A stretch of 64,000 nt of DNA from Akkermansia sp. N21116. Lineage in GTDB: Bacteria > Verrucomicrobiota > Verrucomicrobiia > Verrucomicrobiales > Akkermansiaceae. Position numbers and translations under genes: made by a program. Below are positions 34,809 to 44,088 of the stretch, piece by piece. How positions within the stretch are numbered: the stretch's first letter is position 1; the number at the start of each line of letters is the position of its first letter. Below the pieces are notes generated by a model. That model was not told the origin of the DNA and did no database searches. It saw nothing but the letters and a program-made list of their open reading frames with translations. The stretch lies in assembly GCF_029854705.2 (NCBI RefSeq), contig NZ_CP139035.1:1426001-1490000 (forward strand), written 5' to 3'.

Positions 34809-35381
34809 TTAACAGACGGCGTACAAGTGCTCGCGAAGGATGTATTCCAGAACATCAGGGGATAGCCATCCCTCCGGCGGGAGCCGATGCCCGGCGAGAT
34901 CCTGGCGGATTTTCGTAGAGGATGCCGGATGGTAACCGTCGATAAAGGCAGCCTGCACGCGTGAGCGGGGTTGGGGGATTGTTCCGCGGTGGTGAACGAT
35001 CGGGGTGACCAGGGAAACAAAGTATTGCCAGTTGTTCCATTTTTCAAGGTCTGTCCATTGATCCGTCCCCATGAGCCAGAAAAGACGGGCACCCGGATTT
35101 TGGAGAGAGAAGTGTTCGGCGAGCCGCCAGGACCAGGACGGAGGGGGCAGGGAAAGATCCGTTGCGTCGACTTCGGCCCAGGGGAGATATGCCGTTGCCA
35201 GACGGAGCATATCCATGCGCTGGTCTCCGGTGGCATCCGGGGTGTCTGTTTTCAGAGGAGAGAGGGAGCAGGGCAGAAAAATGACTTTGTCCAGGGAACA
35301 AGCTTCAACGGCTTTGGCAGCAATGGCTAAATGCCCCGCATGAACGGGATCGAAGGATCCTCCGAAAAGACAGATATTCAT
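34809..35381 (-). CDS. nadD: Nicotinate-nucleotide adenylyltransferase
   Basis: NadD joins ATP and nicotinate mononucleotide to form deamido-NAD. The 190-residue protein has GGSFDPVHAGHLAIA (the (H/T)xGH motif), FLPCSLSPLKTD, and the C-terminal SSTKIRQDLAG, which corresponds to the SxTxxR motif. The length is usual. It lies 12 bases after the M23 peptidase gene and 46 before hisA in the minus-strand run. Confidence 0.95.
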   Translation of the reverse strand: MNICLFGGSFDPVHAGHLAIAAKAVEACSLDKVIFLPCSLSPLKTDTPDATGDQRMDMLRLATAYLPWAEVDATDLSLPPPSWSWRLAEHFSLQNPGARLFWLMGTDQWTDLEKWNNWQYFVSLVTPIVHHRGTIPQPRSRVQAAFIDGYHPASSTKIRQDLAGHRLPPEGWLSPDVLEYILREHLYAVC

Positions 35382-35393
35382 CTCCGGTAGAAT

Positions 35394-36065
35394 TTACATA
35401 CCTTCCGTACCTTTATAGGGAAGGAAGGTGCCGATGGGAACGCGAGCCATCCGTCGTTCGACTGGCAGACGACGAAACCGCTTAATGAAGGCTGAAAGAT
35501 CCCCGTAGTTCTGAGCCGTTTTCGGGATGCCCTGCTGTCCGCAATTGACACTGATATTGAAATGGAGTTCGGCGTGGAGGTGGGCTGCGTACATACCTCG
35601 GTTATTTCCGATTGTGCCTACTTGAGTGCCACGGAGGACGAGTTGCCCGAGAATGACGTTGATATCTTGAAGGTGGGCGTAAAGAGTCTGACAGCAAAGA
35701 ACCTTGCCTGATTTCGGATCGCGGAAGGCATGGCGGACAATGACGACCTTACCCCAGGCTCCTCTGGCATCTGCAGCATAGGTGACGACTCCATGACCGA
35801 CGGAATAGACGGGATCTCCCAAGTCACTGTCCCCTTTGCCTATTCCGTTCCAATCTTCTCCGAGATGGCGGGGACTTTTCAAACGCAGTCCGCGGGAACG
35901 GTAATATCCATCGGCATTGGGTTTTCCGACAGGGAAGTCAAAGCCATCGCAAAGAGGGACATAAGCCCATTCGTTGGTTCTTTTTGCCATGAAGACGGCT
36001 TCCGCTTCCGGTGTGAAAAAGGCACCGAAAACCAGAATAAGGATATAGAGTAGAAACCGAGACAT
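35394..36065 (-). CDS. Exported M23-family (LytM-type) metallopeptidase
   Basis: The 223-residue protein has a signal peptide (MSRFLLYILILVFGAFFTPEAEA) and a lysostaphin-type domain. Zinc ligands are visible as the His and Asp of RHLGEDWNG and the HLH of AAHLHAELHF, so the protein appears catalytically complete; glycyl or D-alanyl-meso-diaminopimelate bonds in peptidoglycan are the family's usual targets. The catalytic domain is nearly the whole protein, with no LysM or coiled-coil part, which implies a freely acting periplasmic hydrolase. It is 73 bases after truA and 12 before nadD. Confidence 0.85.
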   Translation of the reverse strand: MSRFLLYILILVFGAFFTPEAEAVFMAKRTNEWAYVPLCDGFDFPVGKPNADGYYRSRGLRLKSPRHLGEDWNGIGKGDSDLGDPVYSVGHGVVTYAADARGAWGKVVIVRHAFRDPKSGKVLCCQTLYAHLQDINVILGQLVLRGTQVGTIGNNRGMYAAHLHAELHFNISVNCGQQGIPKTAQNYGDLSAFIKRFRRLPVERRMARVPIGTFLPYKGTEGM

Positions 36066-36138
36066 GCAGGACTATGGAAAATTATTCTAAAGAGACCCTG
36101 GTAATCATCAAGTCCAATCGGCGCGAACAGACACAATT

Positions 36139-36906
36139 TCACTCTTCTCCGTAGTAAACCTGCATGAGGTACAAGCCGTCCGGCGGAGCGCAAAGCGGGC
36201 TTTTGTCTCCTGTGGCCGGAGTGTTGAGGAGACGTTTGAATTCTTGTCGCGTGATTTTTCCGACTGCAGCAGTGTAGAGTCCCCCGATCATAAGCCTCAC
36301 CATTTTGTACAGGAATCCACTGCCTGTGAATGTCAGCGTTAGGCAATCTTCCTCTTTGGAAAAGGATGTTTTGTAAATGGTGCGGACGAAGTAGCTGTCC
36401 GGCAGGGGAGTCGGTTCGTTGCCCCGAAGGGCGGCGAAGGCGCGGAAGTCGTGTTCTCCTTGCAACAGGCCGAGGCAGTCTTCCATAACGGATTCGTCCA
36501 TGGGACGCGGGCAATGCCAGATGAGGCCCGGCTCGAATGGATTCAGAAAGGGAGTTCTCCGTATCTTGTAGCAGTATGTTTTGCTTGTTGCGCTGAACCG
36601 GGCATGGAAGTCGTCTGGTACATACCGGGCGTCCAGAATTCTAATGGTATGCGGGAGGCGGGCATTGAGTGCCGCAGGCCATCGGTTTTCCGGGATGGAG
36701 GCTCGCTCCGTCTCAATGTGGAAGACCTGTCCCCAGGCGTGGACTCCTGCATCCGTTCTGCCGGAACCGTGGACGGTGATCGGACTGCCCAGAGCGATGG
36801 CTAGAGCCTGCTGCAGGGTTGCCTGGACGGTAGGCGCATTGGGCTGAATTTGCCAGCCGGCGTAGGGACGTCCATCGTAGGCAACGGTGAAGCGGATGCG
36901 GGGCAT
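36139..36906 (-). CDS. truA: tRNA pseudouridine(38-40) synthase
   Basis: TruA makes pseudouridine at positions 38-40 of the tRNA anticodon arm. The 255-residue protein begins PRIRFTVAYDGRPYAGWQIQPN and has the catalytic Asp in GSGRTDAGVHAWGQ, followed by NARLPHTIRI, FHARFSATSKTYCYKI and the C-terminal FTGSGFLYKMVRLMIGGL. The start is the ATG at 36904-36906; an upstream ATG at 36948 adds 14 unrelated residues. It is 24 bases after the Spx/ArsC-like gene. Confidence 0.96.
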   Translation of the reverse strand: MPRIRFTVAYDGRPYAGWQIQPNAPTVQATLQQALAIALGSPITVHGSGRTDAGVHAWGQVFHIETERASIPENRWPAALNARLPHTIRILDARYVPDDFHARFSATSKTYCYKIRRTPFLNPFEPGLIWHCPRPMDESVMEDCLGLLQGEHDFRAFAALRGNEPTPLPDSYFVRTIYKTSFSKEEDCLTLTFTGSGFLYKMVRLMIGGLYTAAVGKITRQEFKRLLNTPATGDKSPLCAPPDGLYLMQVYYGEE

Positions 36907-36929
36907 GTCGGAAGGCCGGGGAAGAGAGA

Positions 36930-37295
36930 TTAGATGAGGCTTTCCCATTCCTTGGGCTTGAAGCCGACGAGGATACGGGAATTGCCGATGACCAGGGGGC
37001 GTTTGACAAGCATGCCGTTGGTGGCCAGGAGGTCGAGCTGTTCGTCTTCCGTCATGGAGGGGAGCTTGTCTTTCAGTCCCATACTTTTGTAAAGAAGCCC
37101 GCTCGTATTGAAGAATTTTTTCAGGGGAAGGCCGCTTTGGAAGAACCAGGCTGCAAGTTCGTCACGTTTCGGGCGGTTTTCGACGATATGGCGATCTTCG
37201 TAAGCGATGCCGTGGTCATCCAGCCACTGTTTTGCTTTCTGGCAGGTTGAGCACTTGGGGTATTCGATGAAAAGGAGCTGTTTCACGTCCATCAT
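36930..37295 (-). CDS. Spx/ArsC-family thioredoxin-fold protein
   Basis: The 121-residue protein has the ArsC/Spx motif YPKCSTCQKAKQWL with a CxxC pair, then the EDRHIVENRPKRDEL region, TSGLLYKSMGLKD, NGMLVKRPLVIG and a C-terminal GFKPKEW. The family includes glutaredoxin-linked arsenate reductases and Spx-type RNA polymerase-binding regulators; the CxxC and lack of an obvious arsenate loop leave the choice open. It is the MM start at 37290-37295; the longer frame to 37487 enters ruvX. It is followed by truA. Confidence 0.82.
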   Translation of the reverse strand: MMDVKQLLFIEYPKCSTCQKAKQWLDDHGIAYEDRHIVENRPKRDELAAWFFQSGLPLKKFFNTSGLLYKSMGLKDKLPSMTEDEQLDLLATNGMLVKRPLVIGNSRILVGFKPKEWESLI

Positions 37296-37363
37296 GCTAT
37301 CAGCGGGCGAATACGGGGAAAAGTGAAAAGAAGGTTCGTTGCCGCAATGATGAAGGTTCTCAT

Positions 37364-37774
37364 TTAATAACCCATCCAGGCGTTGAGAATTTCGACGGCA
37401 GCGGCCTGGTCGATGATTTGGCGCTGGTTTTTCGCCTTTTTCCCCGCCTGGCGCAGTTTTGTTTGTGCGGCAACGGTAGTCAAGCATTCATCGACATAGA
37501 CAAGCGGGATGTCTGGGATGAGAGATTGAAGCTGATCTCCGAACGCTCTCACTTTGGAGGCGGCGGTTCCTTCTGTGCCGTCCATCCGGACGGGAAGTCC
37601 GAGTACGAGGGTTCGTGCCTGTTTGATACGTGCGAGTTCCGCAATGCGCTCCATCGGTTTGCTCCGGGTTTGCTGGACGGTTTCTACCGGATAGGCGAGA
37701 ATGCCTTCCGGATCCGTGGCGGCAATGCCGATGCGGGCGTCTCCGTAATCAATTCCGAGGGCTGGGTGTTGCAT
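37364..37774 (-). CDS. ruvX: Putative pre-16S rRNA nuclease / RuvX-type Holliday junction resolvase
   Basis: The 136-residue YqgF-family RNase H-like protein has GIDYGDARIGIAATDPEGILA with an acidic catalytic residue at the start, LVLGLPVRMDGTEG, and VYVDECLTTVAAQ followed by IIDQAAAVEIL. The family processes the 5' end of 16S rRNA; a resolvase role was proposed earlier. It starts 9 bases after manC, so cotranscription is likely. Confidence 0.93.
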   Translation of the reverse strand: MQHPALGIDYGDARIGIAATDPEGILAYPVETVQQTRSKPMERIAELARIKQARTLVLGLPVRMDGTEGTAASKVRAFGDQLQSLIPDIPLVYVDECLTTVAAQTKLRQAGKKAKNQRQIIDQAAAVEILNAWMGY

Positions 37775-37783
37775 GGAGGGGGA

Positions 37784-38845
37784 TCAGAGAAGTTGCTGGG
37801 GAAGTTGTTCCACAATTTTTTTGATAGAATCCGCCTGGTGTTTGTTAGCGACGAGGATGGCATCTCCGGTATCGACAACGATAAGGTCTTTGACGCCTAG
37901 AAGAGCGACGGTTTTACCCTTGTCCGTGGTGAAGACGATGTTGCCCGAACTGTTTCTGGGAATGATGGGGGCGTTGGTTGCATTACCTGTTTTTTGGGGC
38001 AGATAGGAAGCGACGGATATCCAGGAACCGACGTCATCCCAATCGAATGCGGCTTCAAAGGTCAGCACGCGTTCCGCTTTTTCCATCAGGGCAAAATCAA
38101 TGGAAATGGGGACGAGTCCGGGGAATTGGGCCTGGATCAGTCTCTCTTTGGAACTGGCCGTCGTTAACGAGGTGATGAACGTTGCAAGCTGAGGACAGTG
38201 CCGTGCCAGTTCCTGCCGGATGGTGGGAACCGACCAGACAAACATGCCGGCATTCCAAAGAAATCCCCCGCGGGCGAGGTAGTCGCGTGCCGTTTCTTCA
38301 TCGGGTTTTTCACGAAACTGTTTGACGGTACGGCATGTTTTGGTCAGGAAGGGCGCGGTTGCCTGTTCTCCGGTTTCGATGTAACCGTACGAGGGGCAGG
38401 GCCATGTCGGCTTGATGCCGACGGTGATCAGGACGGGCTCGCGGGAGGCCATCATGAGGGCTTCTTTCATCAACCCGCGGAAGGAAGCTTCGTCACGGAT
38501 TAATTGGTCGGAGGGAATAACCATCATGCAGGCTTCCGGATCCCGGGAAGCAATGAGGCCGATGCCCAAGGCAATGGCCGGCGCCGTATCGCGGCGGCAA
38601 GGTTCGGCGATGATGTGATCCTGAGGGATGCCGGGGAGCTGGTTCCGGACTTCTTCGAGCTGGAGCTCGTTGGTGAGGATGAAGATTTTGTCCTGGTCTA
38701 CGAGTCCCTGGAGGCGGTTGACCGCCTGTTGGAGCATGCTCGTGTCTTCGAGTAGATTCAGGAGTTGTTTGGGGCGGGAATTACGGGAGAGAGGCCAAAA
38801 GCGCGTGCCGCTGCCGCCAGCCAGAATCAGGGCGTAGTTATTCAT
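37784..38845 (-). CDS. manC: Mannose-1-phosphate guanylyltransferase
   Basis: ManC makes GDP-mannose from mannose-1-phosphate and GTP. The 353-residue protein has the nucleotidyltransferase signature LILAGGSGTRFWPLSRNSRPKQLL, HIIAEPCRRDTAPAIALG, GYIETGE and FLWNAGMFVWS, plus FDWDDVGSW near the end. It is the GDP-mannose pyrophosphorylase-only form, without the fused phosphomannose isomerase half. GDP-mannose feeds Gmd and Fcl, encoded further upstream in the same run, to make GDP-L-fucose. It lies 27 bases after uppS. Confidence 0.94.
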   Translation of the reverse strand: MNNYALILAGGSGTRFWPLSRNSRPKQLLNLLEDTSMLQQAVNRLQGLVDQDKIFILTNELQLEEVRNQLPGIPQDHIIAEPCRRDTAPAIALGIGLIASRDPEACMMVIPSDQLIRDEASFRGLMKEALMMASREPVLITVGIKPTWPCPSYGYIETGEQATAPFLTKTCRTVKQFREKPDEETARDYLARGGFLWNAGMFVWSVPTIRQELARHCPQLATFITSLTTASSKERLIQAQFPGLVPISIDFALMEKAERVLTFEAAFDWDDVGSWISVASYLPQKTGNATNAPIIPRNSSGNIVFTTDKGKTVALLGVKDLIVVDTGDAILVANKHQADSIKKIVEQLPQQLL

Positions 38846-38872
38846 GGAATATTGGTAGGATACAGTCGGGAA

Positions 38873-39595
38873 TCAAACGCCGCCGAAACGGCGCTGCCTG
38901 CCGGCATAGTCCCGGAGGGCTTCAAAAAAATCTTCTTTAGTGAAATCCGGCCAGAGCGTGTCAGTAACGTGAATCTCGGAATAGCTGATTTGCCAGAGGA
39001 GAAAATTGGAAATGCGGTTTTCTCCGGATGTACGGATCAATAAGTCGGGATCCGGCATGCCGGACGTGTAGAGGTGGGAGCAGAAAAGTTCTTCGGTGAT
39101 GTCGGATGGGTCCAGCTTGCCGTTCCGGGATTCTTCGGCGATTTTTCGAACAGCTCGGAGGATTTCCGCGCGGGAACCGTAGGAGAGGGCCAGAACGAGG
39201 TTGAGAGATGTATTGCCGGCTGTCTGGTCGATGGTATTCTGAAGCAATATGCTGGTTTTCTCTGGAAGGCGGGACAAATCTCCGATGGCGTGGAGGCGGA
39301 TGTCCTTGGACATGAGTGTTTTGAGTTCCTTTTTCAAGAATTCGTGCAGAAGGTGCATGAGTGCTTCTACTTCAACGCGCGGCCGGCACCAATTCTCTGA
39401 GGAAAAGGCGTACAAAGTCAACCAGGGGATCCCGGCTTCCAGGCAGGAATCAAGAATCCGATTGACGGCATCCGCTCCGGCTCTGTGACCTTTATGACGC
39501 ATCATTCCTCTGCTTTTGGCCCATCGTCCGTTGCCATCCATAATACAGGCGACATGCCGGGGGAGGGGAGAAGGGATTGGAAGACGGTTGTCCAT
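38873..39595 (-). CDS. uppS: Undecaprenyl diphosphate synthase
   Basis: UppS extends farnesyl diphosphate with cis-isoprene units to form the lipid carrier of cell-wall synthesis. The 240-residue protein has CIMDGNGRWAKSRGMMRHKGHRAGAD (substrate-binding Asp and His), LTLYAFSSENWCRP, and PDLLIRTSGENRISNFLLWQ, followed by the LWPDFT and the RRFGG tail. The catalytic features are complete. It lies between a topoisomerase subunit gene and manC. Confidence 0.96.
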   Translation of the reverse strand: MDNRLPIPSPLPRHVACIMDGNGRWAKSRGMMRHKGHRAGADAVNRILDSCLEAGIPWLTLYAFSSENWCRPRVEVEALMHLLHEFLKKELKTLMSKDIRLHAIGDLSRLPEKTSILLQNTIDQTAGNTSLNLVLALSYGSRAEILRAVRKIAEESRNGKLDPSDITEELFCSHLYTSGMPDPDLLIRTSGENRISNFLLWQISYSEIHVTDTLWPDFTKEDFFEALRDYAGRQRRFGGV

Positions 39596-39633
39596 GAGGG
39601 TAAGGAACAGGGGGCTTAGGAAGAAGGGGGAGA

Positions 39634-41475
39634 TCAGGCACCGACGGGATCGGATTCTACACGCAGGTTGCGGACGATGAAGTCCTGTCTATCCTGTGTG
39701 TTTTTACCCATGTAGAACAACAATGTCTGTTTGATGGAGTGGGAGTCTTCCAGCCGGACTTTATCCAGCCGGATGTCTTCTCCGATAAAATATTTGAACT
39801 CTGACGGCGAAATTTCCCCCAGTCCCTTGAACCGGGTGATTTCCGGGTTGCGGCCCAGCTGTGCGATGGCTGTTTCCCGTTCTTCGTCTGTGTAGCAATA
39901 GCGGGTCGTTTGTTTATTGCGGACGCGGAACAAGGGAGTCTGCAGGATATAGAGATGGCCTTCGCGTAGGAGTTCCGGGAAGAACTGGATGAAGAAGGTC
40001 ATGAGCAGCAAACGGATGTGCATGCCGTCTACATCGGCGTCGGTAGCGATGACGACGCGGTTGTAGCGGAGGTCATCCAAGCCGTTCTCAATGTTGAGCG
40101 CGTGCTGGAGAAGGTTGAATTCCTCGTTTTCGTATACGACTTTCCGGGTCAGTCCGAAGGAGTTGAGAGGCTTGCCCCGCAGGGAGAAAACGGCCTGGAT
40201 TTCCGCATCGCGGGCGGTGGTGATGGAGCCGGATGCGGAGTCGCCTTCCGTAATGAAGAGAGTTGTCTCTTCCGCCCTTTTGTGCTTGGTATCGTAGTGG
40301 ACTCGGCAGTCTCGCAACTTTTTATTGTGGATTTTCGCTTTTTTGGCACGTTCCCGAGCAAGTTTCTGGATGCCGGAGAGATCCTTGCGTTCTCGTTCGG
40401 CATCTTTGATCTTGTTTTCGATAGCCTTGGCCGTATCCGGGTTTTTATGGAGATAGTTATCGAGTTCGTGTGAGATGAAGTTGCCGACAAAGGTCCGGAT
40501 GGTTTCGCCTCCCGGCGAGATGGTGTTGGACCCGAGTTTGGTTTTCGTCTGGGATTCGAAGACGGGTTCCGTAACTTTGATCGAGATAGCAGCAACGATG
40601 GACGAGCGGATATCGCTCGCTTCGTAGTTTTTGTGGAAGAAGTCCCGGAAGGTTTTGACGATGGCTTCGCGGAAGGCCGCCTGGTGGGTTCCTCCCTGTG
40701 TGGTGTGCTGACCGTTGACGAAAGAGTAGTATTCTTCCCCATATTGTCCTCCGTGGGTGAAGGCGACTTCGATGTCGGGGCCGGACAGGTGGATGATGGG
40801 GTAGAGCGGTTCGTCGCTCATGGCTTCTTCCAAAAGGTCGAGCAGGCCGTTTTTGGATGTGAACTTTTTGCCGTTGAGGATGAGGGATAAACCAGTATTG
40901 AGATAACTGTAGTAGCGGCACATTTTTTCCACATATTCCATGCGGATGTTGGTGCCGACGGGAAATGTGGTGGTGTCGACGCGGAAGGCGACGCGTGTAC
41001 CGTCCGGTTCGTCTGTGGGGCCTTCCTTACTGGCTTCGGGGATTTCTTCTCCTAGAGAAAACTGGAAGGAACGCGTTTCTCCGTCCCGGTAGGCCTGGAT
41101 TTCGAAGAATGAGGAGAGAGCGTTGACTGCTTTGATGCCGACACCATTGAGGCCGACTGATTTTTTGAAGGCTTCACTGTCGTATTTGGCCCCGGTGTTG
41201 ATTTGGGAGGCGCAGTCGAAGAGTTTGCCCAGAGGGATACCGCGTCCGAAGTCCCGGACTTCGCAGGTGCCGTCCGGAGAGATGTCGATGGTGATTTTCT
41301 TGCCGAACCCCATGACGAATTCGTCGATGGAGTTGTCGAGAACTTCCTTGAGAAGAACGTAAATGCCATCGTCGGGGGAGGAACCATCGCCCAGTTTGCC
41401 GATGTACATGCCGGGGCGCAACCGGATATGTTCCTTCCAGTCGAGTGTGCGAATGCTGTCTTCGTTATAGGCCAT
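39634..41475 (-). CDS. Type II DNA topoisomerase subunit B (ParE/GyrB-like)
   Basis: The 613-residue protein has the ATPase domain ([51 protein letters not shown]), the transducer region (QTKTKLGS), and a TOPRIM domain ([38 protein letters not shown]). The length and sequence resemble the second gyrase-like B subunit found in Bacteroidota and relatives, usually partnered with a ParC-like A subunit, which is not next to it here. Which reaction (decatenation or supercoiling) it favours cannot be read. Confidence 0.88.
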   Translation of the reverse strand: MAYNEDSIRTLDWKEHIRLRPGMYIGKLGDGSSPDDGIYVLLKEVLDNSIDEFVMGFGKKITIDISPDGTCEVRDFGRGIPLGKLFDCASQINTGAKYDSEAFKKSVGLNGVGIKAVNALSSFFEIQAYRDGETRSFQFSLGEEIPEASKEGPTDEPDGTRVAFRVDTTTFPVGTNIRMEYVEKMCRYYSYLNTGLSLILNGKKFTSKNGLLDLLEEAMSDEPLYPIIHLSGPDIEVAFTHGGQYGEEYYSFVNGQHTTQGGTHQAAFREAIVKTFRDFFHKNYEASDIRSSIVAAISIKVTEPVFESQTKTKLGSNTISPGGETIRTFVGNFISHELDNYLHKNPDTAKAIENKIKDAERERKDLSGIQKLARERAKKAKIHNKKLRDCRVHYDTKHKRAEETTLFITEGDSASGSITTARDAEIQAVFSLRGKPLNSFGLTRKVVYENEEFNLLQHALNIENGLDDLRYNRVVIATDADVDGMHIRLLLMTFFIQFFPELLREGHLYILQTPLFRVRNKQTTRYCYTDEERETAIAQLGRNPEITRFKGLGEISPSEFKYFIGEDIRLDKVRLEDSHSIKQTLLFYMGKNTQDRQDFIVRNLRVESDPVGA

Positions 41476-41603
41476 GAATTACGTAATGGGATGGCTGAAT
41501 ATATCTGTAAGACTTGGCATTGAGAAGCAAAATCACTGTCCGCCGGGATGGAACGAAATAAAAAAAACAAGCCGTTTCCCTGCTCTTTCGACAAACGAAG
41601 GAA

Positions 41604-42674
41604 TCAGTTGTCCAGATACCATCGGCAAAGTCTCCGGATGCCTTCCTCTATGTCAACAGTATGGCGCCACCCGAGATGATGGAGTTTTGAAACATCCGTT
41701 AACTTGCGCATGGTGCCATCCGGTTTGGATGAATCGAAAATGATTTCACCCGTGTATCCGAGAGTTTGGGAGATGAGACCGGAGAGTTGCTGAATAGTGA
41801 TTTCATGGCCGGAGCCAATGTTGATGTGGCAGTTGCGGATTTCTGTACGATCGGAAGCCAGATCGGGGAAATCGATATGCTCCATGATGTAGACGCAGGC
41901 GTCCGCCATGTCTTCGCTCCAGAGGAATTCGCGGAGGGGGGAACCCGTTCCCCACAATTGGAGTGTTCCGGGAGTGATACCATGGGCGGCAAGAGCCTGG
42001 AGGATGTCCGATTCGGAGGATTGTCCGGTAACGCCGTTGACGGGGCGTTTGTCCAGATCATGCTTGACGGCATCCCTGTCGCCTTTGTCCAGGCATCGTG
42101 CAAGATGGATTTTACGTATCATTGCCGGTAGAACGTGGCTTCGTTCCAGATCGAAATTATCATGAGGCCCGTAGAGGTTGGTCGGCATGACTGCCAGGTA
42201 GTTGGTACCGTACTGGATATTGAAGCTTTCGCACATTTTCAGCCCTGCGATTTTGGCGATGGCATAGGGTTCGTTGGTGTATTCCAGAGGTGACGTGAGC
42301 AAGGCATCTTCGCGGATAGGTTGTTCCGCATGCCGGGGATAGATACAGGTACTACCTAGGAAAAGGAGCTTTTTGACATTCGTTCGGAAGCTTTCTCCGA
42401 TGACGTTTTGCTGGATCTGCAGGTTGTTGTAGATGAAATCCGCCCGGTAGGTGCTATTGGCCATGATCCCACCGACATAGGCGGCAGCCAGGAATACGTA
42501 TTCGGGACGCTCCCGGAGGAAAAACTCCCTGACGGCGGAGGCATCCATCAGATCCAATTCGGCGTGGCTTTTTCCAACCAGGTTGGAGAACCCTTTTTGC
42601 CGGAGGTTATTCCAGATGGCGGAGCCGACCAGGCCACGATGCCCGGCAACGTAGATTTTACTGTCTTTGTCCAT
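41604..42674 (-). CDS. fcl: GDP-L-fucose synthase
   Basis: Fcl epimerises and reduces GDP-4-keto-6-deoxy-mannose to GDP-L-fucose. The 356-residue protein has the NADP-binding VAGHRGLVGSAIW, AAAYVGGIMANS, GSTCIYPRHAEQPI, and the catalytic YAIAKIAGLKMCE with Tyr and Lys, then MPTNLYGPHDNFD. The usual length is about 315; here an insertion of about 30 residues occurs near residues 180-210 (LDKRPVNGVTGQSS). Start is the ATG at 42672-42674; gmd ends 12 bases upstream, so the pair is an operon. Confidence 0.95.
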   Translation of the reverse strand: MDKDSKIYVAGHRGLVGSAIWNNLRQKGFSNLVGKSHAELDLMDASAVREFFLRERPEYVFLAAAYVGGIMANSTYRADFIYNNLQIQQNVIGESFRTNVKKLLFLGSTCIYPRHAEQPIREDALLTSPLEYTNEPYAIAKIAGLKMCESFNIQYGTNYLAVMPTNLYGPHDNFDLERSHVLPAMIRKIHLARCLDKGDRDAVKHDLDKRPVNGVTGQSSESDILQALAAHGITPGTLQLWGTGSPLREFLWSEDMADACVYIMEHIDFPDLASDRTEIRNCHINIGSGHEITIQQLSGLISQTLGYTGEIIFDSSKPDGTMRKLTDVSKLHHLGWRHTVDIEEGIRRLCRWYLDN

Positions 42675-42686
42675 GGTTTCGGAGGC

Positions 42687-43754
42687 TTAGACGCGTTGCT
42701 GGCGTGCGACAAAATCCATGTCGTGATTCATCATGATGCGAACCAATTCTTCAAACGAGGTCTTCCTGGGATTCCATCCCAAGAGCGTTTTCGCCTTGGT
42801 GGGGTCTCCCAGGAGTTGTTCCACTTCCGCCGGTCGGAAATACTTCGGATCGACTTCGATGAGGATTCTTCCTGTGGCCCGGTCGATACCCTGTTCGGAG
42901 ATTCCTTCCCCGATCCACGCCAGGTCGATACCGGCTTCGCGGAAGGCGAGTGTGCAGAATTCCCGGACGCTGTGCATTTCTCCCGTGGCGATGACGAAGT
43001 CCTCCGGGTCATCGTGCTGGAGCATTAGCCACATGCATTCGACGTAATCTTTGGCGTAACCCCAGTCGCGTTTGGCATCCAGGTTTCCCATGTAGAGTTT
43101 TTCCTGCAATCCCTGGGCAATACGGCTTGCCGCGAGTGTGATTTTACGGGTGACGAATGTTTCCCCTCGACGTTCGCTTTCGTGATTGAAGAGGATTCCG
43201 TTGACGGCGAACATATTGTACGATTCCCGGTAGTTTTTTGTGATCCAGAAGCCGTATTGCTTGGCGACGCCGTAGGGGGACCGGGGATAGAAGGGAGTCG
43301 TTTCCTTTTGCGGCACTTCCTGGACGAGGCCGAAGAGTTCCGAGGTGGATGCCTGGTAGATTCTTGTCTTGTCTGCCATGCCGAGCATGCGGATAGCTTC
43401 CAGCATGCGGAGCGTGCCGATGGCATCTGCTTCCGCGGTGTATTCCGGAACGTCAAAGCTGACTTTTACGTGGCTTTGAGCGGCCAGGTTGTAGATTTCG
43501 TCCGGCTGGATGGATTGGATGATGCGAATGAGCGAGCTGGAGTCGGTCATGTCGCCGTAATGAAGGTTGATGGCACGGTGGCGTTTCATGTCCCGAACCC
43601 ATTCATTGAGATACATATGCTCAATGCGTCCCGTGTTGAAGGAGGACGAACGTCGCATGATCCCATGGATTTCGTAACCTTTTTCAAGAAGAAATTCCGC
43701 CAGGAACGATCCGTCCTGACCCGTGATGCCGGAGATGAGTGCTACTTTTTGCAT
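42687..43754 (-). CDS. gmd: GDP-mannose 4,6-dehydratase
   Basis: Gmd makes GDP-4-keto-6-deoxy-mannose from GDP-mannose, the first step to GDP-L-fucose. The 355-residue protein has [54 protein letters not shown], the [11 protein letters not shown] segment and [17 protein letters not shown] (catalytic Tyr and Lys), and [17 protein letters not shown]. It is the first gene of the long minus-strand run; an AT-rich region of about 130 bases upstream probably carries its promoter. Confidence 0.97.
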   Translation of the reverse strand: MQKVALISGITGQDGSFLAEFLLEKGYEIHGIMRRSSSFNTGRIEHMYLNEWVRDMKRHRAINLHYGDMTDSSSLIRIIQSIQPDEIYNLAAQSHVKVSFDVPEYTAEADAIGTLRMLEAIRMLGMADKTRIYQASTSELFGLVQEVPQKETTPFYPRSPYGVAKQYGFWITKNYRESYNMFAVNGILFNHESERRGETFVTRKITLAASRIAQGLQEKLYMGNLDAKRDWGYAKDYVECMWLMLQHDDPEDFVIATGEMHSVREFCTLAFREAGIDLAWIGEGISEQGIDRATGRILIEVDPKYFRPAEVEQLLGDPTKAKTLLGWNPRKTSFEELVRIMMNHDMDFVARQQRV

Positions 43755-44088
43755 GACTGATGGGGATGATGATTGTTTTCTTGTTTGAAATTGTCAATAA
43801 GTTAAAAATATATTTATTGATAAAAACATAATAATAAGCATATTATGAAATAATCTTATTGTTTTTGAAAAATTGTACTTACGGGTATTTTTCTCGTAGT
43901 TTTTTCTGAGGAAGTATGAATAAGGCTTCATGTACGGTACATGTTTAGGAAAGGCGGAATACTCTGATTGTGAGCGTATGACATAGGTGTTTCCGTGTTG
44001 AGGAATAGATTGTCTTGGTGACGTTTTGTGGAGAATCTGCGTGCATTGCAGGCTTGACGGAAGCGTTGCGGGAGGTCAAACAAGGAGC
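43755..44088. other. AT-rich intergenic region between gmd and ispE
   Basis: The flanking genes diverge. Bases about 43785-43890 are much richer in A and T than their surroundings, with runs such as ATAATAATAAG and AAATATATTTATTG. Several overlapping -10-like sequences could be drawn for either strand, and TTGACA on the minus strand (43792-43797) is 38 bases before gmd, but its -10 box is poor. No gene or RNA structure was recognised. Confidence 0.45.

Noticed and set aside
34763-35236. In-frame upstream extension of hisA giving a 418-codon frame
   Set aside because: It runs through nadD in another frame and has no HisA-like sequence; HisA homology starts exactly at the ATG at 34760-34762.
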